A DNA stretch of 64,000 nucleotides from Bacteroides sp. CAG:927. Its GTDB lineage: Bacteria; Bacteroidota; Bacteroidia; Bacteroidales; Muribaculaceae. The translations under genes were made by a program, and so were the position numbers. Positions within the stretch are counted from its first letter, which is position 1; each line of letters opens with the position of its first letter. Below, one piece after another: positions 34,554 to 42,371 of this stretch. The notes under the pieces were generated by a model. The model was not told the origin of the DNA. It saw only the letters and a program-made list of their open reading frames with translations, and ran no database searches. The stretch spans positions 5,981 to 69,980 of the forward strand of contig HF985626.1 of assembly GCA_000431155.1 (NCBI GenBank), in the 5' to 3' direction.

Positions 34554-35387
34554 TTATTCGTCGCCCAAGAGCAGGTTTTTGGCTTCGGAAGTCAGAATGT
34601 CGCTGACCTCGTATGGGGCTACTTTGGCATCAATGGCTCCATAGGCATAAGGAAGAAGCGCATAGGGGTTGTAATGGAACAGAATCATTCCGTTGGAAAG
34701 ATATACTATGTCGCTAATGTAAATATCAGTAAGAAGCATACCTTTGAGTTCTGCCGGGGACACCGAAACCTCATCGGCAATAGCCTGCGTAAGAATCGGC
34801 TCAAGGGTTTTCTCATAACCCGGAGAGAACATAGTGGAGAGTGTGAGGACCTGAGCGGGATTGTAAGTATAAGTGAAGCAATCCGACCCCCACATGGGAT
34901 GTGCTCCGCCGAGATAGGAAGTGTAGTCAGTGCGGTATGTGACGTAATCCAAAGTGATTTCAAGCATTGACACTGAAACATCGGCAGTATAGCTGTTGAT
35001 GTTTTCGGATACAGATTCCACAGGTTTGAAGCTGAGTGTGCTGTCGTTGTCAAACAGGACTTGCGGCTTGGAGATGTAATCTTTTATGGCATCGTTCACA
35101 TCGTGGCCGGTGAAACCGGGAAATGCCCGGTGCAATATGGAGTCCTGAAGAATGTGGATGTCGTAGTTGCCGAGGTTCTCGGGCCAAGTGATGGAAGCCG
35201 ACAGGGTTATATGGCAGCTGTCGGGCAGTCCGTCAATGCTGTAGGTGCGAGATGTGGTCTTGATGTTTTGCGACACTTCAAAAGAGTTAATCTCGCCGTT
35301 GCTGTCGGAAGCCCCATCGGACGATCCGTGGCAAGCACCGAGAGTGAGGGCGAGGCATGCGGCGGGAATAAGCAGAAGTTTGTTCAT
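34554..35387 (-). CDS. DUF3298/RsiV-like lipoprotein
   Basis: The 277-residue protein starts MNKLLLIPAACLALTLGAC, with the lipobox Cys at residue 19. It is likely anchored in the envelope. The C-terminal part matches the DUF3298/RsiV family: TDYTSYLGGAHPMWGSDCFTYTY, an LLTDIYISDIVYLSNGMILFHYNPYALLPYAYGAIDAKV stretch, and an amphipathic end. RsiV in Bacillus is an anti-sigma factor that senses lysozyme, but in Bacteroidetes the domain occurs in stand-alone lipoproteins and no adjacent sigma factor is seen. The ATG at 35387 is chosen because it begins the signal peptide. The longer frame would add ten unrelated residues. Confidence 0.78.
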   Translation of the reverse strand: MNKLLLIPAACLALTLGACHGSSDGASDSNGEINSFEVSQNIKTTSRTYSIDGLPDSCHITLSASITWPENLGNYDIHILQDSILHRAFPGFTGHDVNDAIKDYISKPQVLFDNDSTLSFKPVESVSENINSYTADVSVSMLEITLDYVTYRTDYTSYLGGAHPMWGSDCFTYTYNPAQVLTLSTMFSPGYEKTLEPILTQAIADEVSVSPAELKGMLLTDIYISDIVYLSNGMILFHYNPYALLPYAYGAIDAKVAPYEVSDILTSEAKNLLLGDE

Positions 35388-35525
35388 TATGCAGATGATA
35401 TTAAAAAATTTTCGCAAAGATATAACATCAACATCAAATGAGAATGAAATGTTTGAGAAAAAATATCCAAGTGACTCAGAATCATATAAAATTTTTTAAC
35501 AGGGCATAACTTTGTTTTGATAATG

Positions 35526-35557
35526 CTTGATAATTTCGTTGAAAATGACTTACTTTG
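35526..35557 (+). promoter_or_regulatory. Promoter of acpP
   Basis: CTTG (35526-35529) and TTACTTTG (35550-35557), with a 20-base spacer, resemble the Bacteroidetes -33/-7 pair with one mismatch in each. A start near 35564 leaves about 35 bases of leader before acpP. Confidence 0.5.
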
Positions 35558-35598
35558 CACCGCAAAATAGAATTTTATTAATCTAAAACATTGAAATT

Positions 35599-35835
35599 AT
35601 GTCAGAAATTGCAGATCGCGTAAAAGCTATCATCGTGGACAAGCTTGGTGTTGACGAAAACGAAGTAACCGAAACCGCAGAATTCACCAAAGATCTTGGC
35701 GCAGACAGCCTTGACACAGTGGAGCTCATCATGGAATTCGAAAAAGAATTCGGCATCACAATCCCCGATGATAAGGCAGAGGGCATCACAACCGTAGGCG
35801 ACGCTATCGCATACATCGAAGCTGAAAAGAAATAA
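35599..35835 (+). CDS. acpP: Acyl carrier protein
   Basis: ACP carries growing fatty acyl chains on a 4'-phosphopantetheine arm. The 78-residue protein is acidic and contains the attachment motif [15 protein letters not shown], with Ser37 modified. It is of normal length, and the start ATG at 35599 gives [11 protein letters not shown]. It is followed by a GC-rich hairpin and then fabF, the classical acpP-fabF pairing. An rnc gene, often third in this set, is not present here. Confidence 0.97.
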   Translation: MSEIADRVKAIIVDKLGVDENEVTETAEFTKDLGADSLDTVELIMEFEKEFGITIPDDKAEGITTVGDAIAYIEAEKK

Positions 35836-35861
35836 GTTTCTTTCAGAAACTTTCAAAGACT

Positions 35862-35879
35862 CGGCGCCGCAAGGCGCCG
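35862..35879 (+). promoter_or_regulatory. GC-rich hairpin between acpP and fabF
   Basis: CGGCGCC (35862-35868) pairs with GGCGCCG (35873-35879) around a GCAA tetraloop. A second hairpin, GTTTC/GAAAC, lies just before it near 35835-35849, over the acpP stop region. There is no T-run, so it is probably an mRNA stability or processing element rather than a terminator. Confidence 0.6.
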
Positions 35880-35930
35880 CTGTTCATCTCTCCAACCTAT
35901 AATTTGTATAACCCATATCTCCGTAAAATA

Positions 35931-37196
35931 ATGGAATTAAAAAGAGTAGTTGTGACCGGCCTTGGAGCCATCACACCCATAGGCAATGATGTGGCCTCGA
36001 CATGGAGCGCCGCACTGGCGGGTGTGAGCGGTGCCGGACCTATCACCCATTTCGATGCTTCTAAATTCAAAACCCAGTTTGCCTGTGAAGTCAAGAACTT
36101 CAATGCGGCTGAGCATATTGACCGTAAAAAGCTTCGCACTCTTGACCTTTATGCTCAATATGCGCTTGTCGCAGCCCGTCAGGCCGTGGCAGACAGCAAG
36201 CTTGAGGAAGCGCCCAATCTCAACCGCAACCGCGTGGGTGTGATAGTAGCAGCCGGTATCGGTGGTCTTCACACATTTGAGGAAGAGGCCGGATACTATG
36301 CACTGCATGAGGAAAACGGGCCAAAATACAATCCTTTCTTCATTCCCAAGATGATTGCCGATATAGCATCGGGTCACATCTCTATGGAGTATGGGTATCA
36401 TGGACCCAACTATGGCGTTGTGTCGGCTTGTGCTTCTTCCAACAACGCACTTATAGATGCCTTCAACCTAATCCGTCTGGGCAAAGCAGATGCTTTTGTT
36501 ACAGGAGGAGCTGAGGCGGCTATTTATCCTGCCGGTGTGGGCGGCTTCAACAGCATGCACGCTCTGAGCACCCGCAATGACAGCCCGGAAACAGCATCAC
36601 GTCCGTTCAGCAAGTCACGTGACGGATTTGTGATGGGTGAGGGTTCGGCCGTTCTCGTGATTGAGGAACTGGAGTACGCACTTGCCCGCGGTGCCAAGAT
36701 TTATTGCGAAATAGCCGGTGGCGGCATGAGTGCCGACGCTTATCATCTCACTGCCACTCATCCCGAAGGCCTTGGTGCAAAGCTGGCTATGAGCGCGGCT
36801 CTTGAGGATGCAGGCATGAATCCTGAGGATATTGATTATATCAATGTTCACGGCACATCCACACCGGTTGGCGATGTATCGGAAGTGAAAGCTATAGTTG
36901 ACTTGTTTGGCGATGCTGCTTATAAACTCAACATCAGCTCAACGAAGTCAATGACAGGCCACCTTCTCGGTGCCACAGGAGCACTGGAAGCATTGTTCTC
37001 AATCAAGGCTGTTGAAGAGGATATTGTGCCTCCTACAATCAACCACGAAGAGGGCGATGATGATGAAAACATTGACTACAACCTCAACTTCACTTTCAAC
37101 AAGGCTCAGAAGCGCGAGGTGCGTGCTGCACTTTCCAATGCTTTTGGTTTCGGCGGTCATAATGCGACTGTGATAGTGAAGAAATTTCAGAAATAA
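35931..37196 (+). CDS. fabF: 3-oxoacyl-ACP synthase II
   Basis: FabF condenses malonyl-ACP with acyl-ACP in fatty acid elongation. The 421-residue thiolase-fold enzyme begins ELKRVVVTGLGAITPIGN, has the nucleophile in VSACASSNNA (Cys near 167), His in NVHGTSTPVGD (near 307) and the final KSMTGHLLGATGA with His near 344. The catalytic Cys-His-His set is complete. The ATG at 35931 is chosen because upstream codons are not conserved in the family. Confidence 0.96.
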   Translation: MELKRVVVTGLGAITPIGNDVASTWSAALAGVSGAGPITHFDASKFKTQFACEVKNFNAAEHIDRKKLRTLDLYAQYALVAARQAVADSKLEEAPNLNRNRVGVIVAAGIGGLHTFEEEAGYYALHEENGPKYNPFFIPKMIADIASGHISMEYGYHGPNYGVVSACASSNNALIDAFNLIRLGKADAFVTGGAEAAIYPAGVGGFNSMHALSTRNDSPETASRPFSKSRDGFVMGEGSAVLVIEELEYALARGAKIYCEIAGGGMSADAYHLTATHPEGLGAKLAMSAALEDAGMNPEDIDYINVHGTSTPVGDVSEVKAIVDLFGDAAYKLNISSTKSMTGHLLGATGALEALFSIKAVEEDIVPPTINHEEGDDDENIDYNLNFTFNKAQKREVRAALSNAFGFGGHNATVIVKKFQK

Positions 37197-37219
37197 TATC
37201 TCTGACTGATATAAAAAAG

Positions 37220-37258
37220 TAATGGCGGCTCAAAACGGGCCGCCATTGCTTTTTTTAA
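37220..37258 (+). terminator. Intrinsic terminator after fabF
   Basis: AATGGCGGC (37221-37229) pairs with GCCGCCATT (37239-37247), a 9-bp stem, followed by GC and a run of seven T (37250-37256). Confidence 0.85.
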
Positions 37259-37613
37259 TACACAAATATTTGTTATTGGGCAGCGGTGTAATAGTTTTGC
37301 AATCAATTCAAGGATTTGCTTATTTGTAAAGAAGAAAATGTTTTTTCCGCATCGCTGTCGTCTTAGGCATCCAGTTTGTTCCCAAAGTTATTCTATGAAT
37401 TGAATGAGCAGTAAGAAGGGCTTGCCAATAGTTGGGGGCTCACAACCTCGCCATCCCTGAACCTGTGTCCGTGAGAAAAAAGCTATCAAATCAAACAATC
37501 AGAGGAAAAACAAATGGTTTGAAAGCCATGATATCAATCATGGCGAATCAAGTTCAATGAGGTTGTATTGGTCGCAAATATCGGCTGCAATAAAGTGGAA
37601 ATGTAGCAAAAAA
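37259..37613. other. Intergenic stretch without a recognised gene
   Basis: Between the fabF terminator and the end of surE there are about 355 bases with no convincing gene. On the minus strand a frame reads through SRTQVQGWRGCEPPTIGK and then stops, without a plausible start. A perfect inverted repeat, GCCATGAT / ATCATGGC with a four-base loop, lies at 37525-37544. It may help end surE transcription, because a TTTC run follows it on that strand. The rest contains nothing I can identify and may be a remnant or an intergenic repeat. Confidence 0.5.
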
Positions 37614-38381
37614 TTATTGCAGCAAGTCAATGATTTCAGGTATGGCCTGTGCACAGGTCTGATCGGGACGAACCGGTACGACAGAGACATATTTGCGGTC
37701 AAGCCAATAATTGTCGTAAGCCGGATTGTCTGGGTCTTCATCATGGAACTTGCCGGTGAGCATATAGAATGTTCTACCCGATGGGTCGGTGTAATCTTTG
37801 TATTCCTCGGTCCAGTATCCCGGGGATGCCTCGCATACCTTAAGGCCAAGCGGCTCGCATTTGGCCGGAATGTTGACATTGAGGCATATCTGTTTTGGCA
37901 ACTTATGCTCCAGAACTTTTGCGGTAATCAGTTTGACCCAAGGTGTGGTGTGGCTGAAATCGGCTGCTATGGAATGGTGGAGCAATGAAAATCCTATGGC
38001 CGGGATATTGAGCATGCAACTTTCCATAACAGCACCCATCGTGCCGGAATATATTACAGAATTGCCGGAATTGGACCCATGGTTGATGCCGGAAACAATT
38101 ATGTCGGGTCGCTTCGGTACAATGGCGTGCATGGCGAGTTTCACGCAATCAACGGGAGTGCCGTTGACGGCATAGATTTCGGCATGGTCGTAGGCCGTGC
38201 AGCGATTTATTCTCAAAGGTGTTTCAACGGTAATTGCTGAGGCCTGTCCTGAACGCGGGCCGTCCGGGGCTGCAGCGATGATTTGTCCCATAGTGGAGAG
38301 AGTGCGGATCAAATGATGCAGTCCGGGCGCATGAACGCCGTCATCATTCGTTACAAGTATGAGTGGTTCTGACATATTCAT
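37614..38381 (-). CDS. surE: 5'/3'-nucleotidase SurE
   Basis: SurE dephosphorylates nucleoside monophosphates in a metal-dependent reaction linked to stationary-phase survival. The 255-residue protein contains LVTNDDGVHAPGL near 8-20 (metal-binding DD), PRSGQASAIT with the conserved Ser, YAVNGTPVDCVKLA and SGINHGSNSGNSVIYSGTMGAVMES near 103-127. All hallmark residues are present. The start is the ATG at 38381. An alternative ATG at 38375 removes two residues. A -7 element at 38404-38397 would leave a leader of only 9 to 15 bases. Confidence 0.94.
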   Translation of the reverse strand: MNMSEPLILVTNDDGVHAPGLHHLIRTLSTMGQIIAAAPDGPRSGQASAITVETPLRINRCTAYDHAEIYAVNGTPVDCVKLAMHAIVPKRPDIIVSGINHGSNSGNSVIYSGTMGAVMESCMLNIPAIGFSLLHHSIAADFSHTTPWVKLITAKVLEHKLPKQICLNVNIPAKCEPLGLKVCEASPGYWTEEYKDYTDPSGRTFYMLTGKFHDEDPDNPAYDNYWLDRKYVSVVPVRPDQTCAQAIPEIIDLLQ

Positions 38382-38396
38382 GTGTTCTTTGGAGTG

Positions 38397-38445
38397 CAAA
38401 ATTAATTAAATAACCCAAATGGGCGATTCAATTGTTGTATATTTG
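38397..38445. promoter_or_regulatory. Divergent -7 elements of surE and the DUF4293 gene
   Basis: TAATTTTG on the minus strand (38404-38397) faces surE, and TATATTTG on the plus strand (38438-38445) faces the DUF4293 gene. Both match TAnnTTTG. -33 elements at standard spacing were not clear for either. Confidence 0.45.
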
Positions 38446-38477
38446 TACTGAAATTAATAACCAAAATTCTATTTATT

Positions 38478-38927
38478 ATGGTAATACAGCGTATTCAAAC
38501 TCTTTACCTGCTGCTGGCAGTTCTGTTTATGACAATTTTTTTGTTCGTACCGTTCGGGTACACCACTTTTGCAGAGGCAGGAGAAGCCGCTGTGGATGCA
38601 TGGCAGCCTCTTGACATAGAGGGGATGCTTGTGCCGACATTCGCGGCCATATTCCTGATGCTTGTGGCTATATTCCTGTTCAAGTCGCAGCGGACACAAC
38701 GTCTGGTAGTGGTGTTTTCATTGCTTCTCACCCTTGCCACAATAGGTGTGGTAATATATTTTATGGTGGCCGGATTTGTGGATCTTAATCCAGCCGTGAA
38801 AGCCGTGAATACCCAGTGGGGATGGGGTGTGGTGCTACCTGTGTTGGCTATAGTTATGCAGATAGCCGCTATCAATGGCATAAACCATGATATGAAGCTG
38901 CTGGCAAGCTACGATCGCTTGCGCTGA
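38478..38927 (+). CDS. DUF4293 membrane protein
   Basis: The 149-residue protein has four hydrophobic helices (residues about 7-27, 52-68, 80-100 and 115-135) and the Bacteroidetes DUF4293 N-terminus VIQRIQTLYLLLAVL. It has the usual charged end (NHDMKLLASYDRLR). It is an inner-membrane protein of unknown role. The start ATG is at 38478 with a -7 element 33 bases upstream. It ends directly against the convergent murF-alr gene (stops at 38927 and 38928), with no terminator between them. Confidence 0.82.
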   Translation: MVIQRIQTLYLLLAVLFMTIFLFVPFGYTTFAEAGEAAVDAWQPLDIEGMLVPTFAAIFLMLVAIFLFKSQRTQRLVVVFSLLLTLATIGVVIYFMVAGFVDLNPAVKAVNTQWGWGVVLPVLAIVMQIAAINGINHDMKLLASYDRLR

Positions 38928-41396
38928 TTATTCGCGGTAGTACACCCTCTTGACGCGGGTGGAAACTGATGTCAGAATCTCGTAGGGGATAGTGTCGAGA
39001 GTTTCGGCAAGTTGCATGACTGATACATGCTGTCCGAAAATTTCCACGCTGTCTCCTACGTGGCATTTTGCGTCAGTCACATCCACCATGCACGCGTCCA
39101 TGCATATATTGCCTACGGTGGGGCAAAGATGGCCGTTAATCCATACTTTCATATTGCCGTTGCCGAAATGACGGTTGATGCCGTCGGCATATCCCACGGG
39201 GATTGTGGCGATTAGAGAGTTGCGCTTGAGAAGTCCCTTGCGGCTATATCCGACAGTGGTGCCTGCCGGCCATTCCTTGATGGAAATGACGGATGTGTGG
39301 AGCGATGATACAGGTATTAGAGAATCCTGTGAGCCATCGGTCATGGTCGGAATTCCATACAAGCATATACCGAGACGCACGAGGTCGTACTGGTAGTCAG
39401 GGAATCGTGTTATGCCGGTGGAGTTGAGGATATGGCGGCGTACGCGGTAGGGTAGTTGAGCCTGCAGCAAGGAGCAGCAGCGGTCAAAGATTTCAAATTG
39501 TTTCATGGTGTAGTCATCTTCGGACGGGATGTCGGCGCATGAAAGATGGCTGAATATTGTTTCGGCTTTTATGACCCGCTGACTGTTGAGGATGCTGGCA
39601 AGGGTGTCCATATCCTGCTCAAGGAAGCCGAGACGGTGCATTCCGGTGTCAAGTTTTATGTGTACCGGGAAGTCGGTGATTCCGTATTTGCGGCCTTCGC
39701 GTATTATTTCGTTGAGTATGTCGAAACTGTAAATCTCGGGTTCAAGATTGTTGGCAAAGAGCATGCGGTAGTTTACCACTCGGGGATTAAGAACCATTAT
39801 GGGCATGGTTATGCCGGCACGGCGCAGGTCCACGCCCTCGTCAAGTACTGCGACAGCGAGATATGATGCGCCCTGACTCTGGAGAGTTTTGGCCAATTCA
39901 TAACTGCCGGCACCATATCCGGAAGCCTTTACCATGCATACAATACCTGTAGTGGGTTTTACGGCTGCACGATAGAGGTTATAGTTGTGAACTATTGCGT
40001 CAAGGTTTACATCAAGCACTGTTTCTACGCGCCGGAGTTCAAGGAAGTCGCATATTCTCTGAAATTCAAATTCGGGCGCGCCTTTTACAAGGATAAGCTC
40101 GTTGTCAAAATCGCCGGGAGTAACTGCTTCAAGAAATGCCGTGGTGTCGGGATAAAATGTGGCACCGGGACCAAAATATTTGCTGTTGGCCGAGATTCCA
40201 TTGCCTATGCCTATGATGCGGGTTATGCCGGCAGTGGAAAGGAGACGGGCGACATCGGCGTACACTTCATTGGCGGGGAGAGATTCAAGCATTACATCCG
40301 AGAGTATGACGGTGCAGCTGCGGAGTGTTGTGGCACGGCGCATCATGAAGTCAAGTGCCGGTGTGAGGGAATGAAGGTCACATGTGTAGGAATCGTGTAT
40401 GACGAGACATCCGTTGACTCCTTCCATCACATCCATGCGTGTACCTACCTTGGGCAACGATGCCATGCGGTGCCGGATAACATCGGCAGGACGGTCAAGG
40501 CAGAGCATCACGGCAAGAGCATGAATGGCATTCTGTATGTCGGCCTCATCAAAGAACGGTATGGTCACAGAGCCATCGGTGCCGAGATATGAGTAGTGAA
40601 TGTCGGTGGAATGTCCTACATGTGATATGGAGGAGATGAACAGTGGGGCCTGAGGGTCAATGCAGCTCCAAGCTATCTTTTTTGCTTTGATTTCTGCCTG
40701 ATTAACCTGCTGGTTCACGGTTTCGTCATCGCTGCAATATATGATGCAGTCGCAATTGCGCAGAAGCTGCACTTTTTCGCGGCATTTGTCCTCAATTGAA
40801 CTGAACCCGTCGCTGTGCTCGCTGCCAATATTGGTGATGATGCCTATAGTGGGGCGTATGATAGACTCAAGGGAATTCATTTCGCCTTGTTTAGAGATGC
40901 CGGCCTCAAAAATGGCAAGGCATGTGTCGCGGTTCATTTCCCAAATGGAAAGCGGTACGCCAATCTGTGAATTGTAGCTGCGTGGAGAGCGTACAATGCT
41001 GAAATCGTTGTGGAGGAGGGAGTATAACCATTCTTTTAGCGTTGTTTTGCCACGTGACCCTGTGATTCCTATTACAGGGATACTGAAACTTGCACGATGG
41101 CTTGCAGCAAGTTGCTGGAGTGCCCGGAGCACATCGGGTACCACAATCCATGCGGCTTCGGGCATGGAAGCAGCGTTAGAAGGAAGATGGTCAACCACAA
41201 AAGCGCGAACGCCTTTATTGTAGAGATCGGATATGTATCTATGACCGTTGCCGGTGGCGGTGCGCAATGCAAAAAACAATGTTTGCTCCGGATATGTGAG
41301 CGAACGGCTGTCGGTGAGAAGAATGCTTACAGGGTAATCAAAAGCGGGTGCGGAAGCGTGGACTGTTTCTGCTATGGAAATGGTGGAATAAGTCAT
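38928..41396 (-). CDS. Bifunctional MurF-alanine racemase fusion
   Basis: The 822-residue protein joins two peptidoglycan enzymes. Residues 1 to about 455 are MurF (adds D-Ala-D-Ala to UDP-MurNAc-tripeptide), with ATP loop GITGSRGKTT at 110-119, SYNSQIGVPLSI near 140 and TNIGSEHSDGF near 188. Residues from about 457 are a PLP alanine racemase: LDVNLDAIVHNYN, CMVKASGYGAG with the PLP lysine at 490, and TVGYSRKG and NICMDACMVDV near the end. Such fusions occur in Bacteroidetes and let one chain make and use D-alanine. It overlaps the GSCFA gene by four bases and belongs to the PorE-like-GSCFA-murF/alr run. Confidence 0.93.
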   Translation of the reverse strand: MTYSTISIAETVHASAPAFDYPVSILLTDSRSLTYPEQTLFFALRTATGNGHRYISDLYNKGVRAFVVDHLPSNAASMPEAAWIVVPDVLRALQQLAASHRASFSIPVIGITGSRGKTTLKEWLYSLLHNDFSIVRSPRSYNSQIGVPLSIWEMNRDTCLAIFEAGISKQGEMNSLESIIRPTIGIITNIGSEHSDGFSSIEDKCREKVQLLRNCDCIIYCSDDETVNQQVNQAEIKAKKIAWSCIDPQAPLFISSISHVGHSTDIHYSYLGTDGSVTIPFFDEADIQNAIHALAVMLCLDRPADVIRHRMASLPKVGTRMDVMEGVNGCLVIHDSYTCDLHSLTPALDFMMRRATTLRSCTVILSDVMLESLPANEVYADVARLLSTAGITRIIGIGNGISANSKYFGPGATFYPDTTAFLEAVTPGDFDNELILVKGAPEFEFQRICDFLELRRVETVLDVNLDAIVHNYNLYRAAVKPTTGIVCMVKASGYGAGSYELAKTLQSQGASYLAVAVLDEGVDLRRAGITMPIMVLNPRVVNYRMLFANNLEPEIYSFDILNEIIREGRKYGITDFPVHIKLDTGMHRLGFLEQDMDTLASILNSQRVIKAETIFSHLSCADIPSEDDYTMKQFEIFDRCCSLLQAQLPYRVRRHILNSTGITRFPDYQYDLVRLGICLYGIPTMTDGSQDSLIPVSSLHTSVISIKEWPAGTTVGYSRKGLLKRNSLIATIPVGYADGINRHFGNGNMKVWINGHLCPTVGNICMDACMVDVTDAKCHVGDSVEIFGQHVSVMQLAETLDTIPYEILTSVSTRVKRVYYRE

Positions 41397-42355
41397 AAGT
41401 CAAGTGCTTTTTTCAGCTCGGGATGTCGGGTCACGAGCGAATTGATGAGATTGATAGTATCATCGCGAAATTTAAACGCAGCTTCATCGGACATGTTGAT
41501 TGGATGATGTGCGGCGCGTAGTGTGAGGCGGAGAGCCTGCTGCGAAAGTTCTATTGTGTCATTGCTGAAAAATGATTGTGCGAATATATCATAGATGTAA
41601 TCAATGGCCACTTCCGAAGGGTGCTTCATGTCGGAGGCATAAAAGCGATAGGAGCGCAAATCGTCCATCATGATTTCGTAAGAAGGAAAATAGATTACAT
41701 TGTTATGGTTCTGAACTGCCTGCTCGCATGCAAGAAGGAGTGTGGATTTGCTTAGCTGGTTGCCATGCGCGCCATCGGCAAGGTGTCGAATGGGGCTGAC
41801 AGTAAGGATAATCCGTATATTGGGGTTGATGTATTGGAGTATGGTAATGATGTCATGGAGATGGGCGGCGCAGGTTTCAACGCTCATTCTTGTGCGTGTG
41901 AAGAGCGATGCCGGTTGTTTCTGGCAATTTGCCACCACTTGTCCGGTGGAGTCAAGCGTAAAGACCCAAGCTGTTCCCAATGTGATGCATGCTACTGTGG
42001 CCTGTTTAAGAAACTCATGCGCACGGGTCAGGTGCGTGTTGAGCTTTTCAAGCATGAGGCCGCGGTCAAGGCTATTGAGCTTGGTATGGCAGTCATAGCT
42101 GAACCATAGGCCATCGGCGCCCTGATGAATCTGTTCGGCAGTGAACAGACGGTTAGCAGCGATGCGCTCTATGGCAGAATGTATTGAAGCGGGGTTGTAA
42201 AGCGTTCCAAACGGGTTGGCTGCAACGGCAAACATGCGGTCGCGCAGTCGGGAGCTTATATTATCGGTAAAGCATGAGCCCAGCATTATAATCCTGTCGT
42301 GGTGGCTTATAAGGCCAGAGTAAGGAAGCGGCTGTATTTCAGTGCGAAATTTCAT
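41393..42355 (-). CDS. GSCFA family protein
   Basis: The 320-residue protein has the defining GSCFT motif near residue 26 in HHDRIIMLGSCFTDNISSRL, an NPFGTLYNPASI segment near 47-58 and SPIRHLADGAHGNQLSKSTLL near 205-225. The GSCFA family is distantly related to SGNH hydrolases, and its substrate is unknown. There is no signal peptide. The gene starts 16 bases after the PorE-like gene stop and overlaps murF-alr by four bases. Within the operon it may act on a cell-wall or surface-sugar substrate, but this is inference from context. Confidence 0.88.
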   Translation of the reverse strand: MKFRTEIQPLPYSGLISHHDRIIMLGSCFTDNISSRLRDRMFAVAANPFGTLYNPASIHSAIERIAANRLFTAEQIHQGADGLWFSYDCHTKLNSLDRGLMLEKLNTHLTRAHEFLKQATVACITLGTAWVFTLDSTGQVVANCQKQPASLFTRTRMSVETCAAHLHDIITILQYINPNIRIILTVSPIRHLADGAHGNQLSKSTLLLACEQAVQNHNNVIYFPSYEIMMDDLRSYRFYASDMKHPSEVAIDYIYDIFAQSFFSNDTIELSQQALRLTLRAAHHPINMSDEAAFKFRDDTINLINSLVTRHPELKKALDL

Positions 42356-42371
42356 GCCTTAAAGGTGTGAA

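Noticed and set aside
34554..35387. Calling the RsiV-like lipoprotein an anti-sigma factor
   Set aside because: No sigma factor gene is adjacent, and it lacks the cytoplasmic anti-sigma domain expected at the N-terminus.
37290..37500. Small coding region on the minus strand containing SRTQVQGWRGCEPP
   Set aside because: It has no plausible start, ends quickly and shows no family I can support, so it is only mentioned as part of the intergenic stretch.
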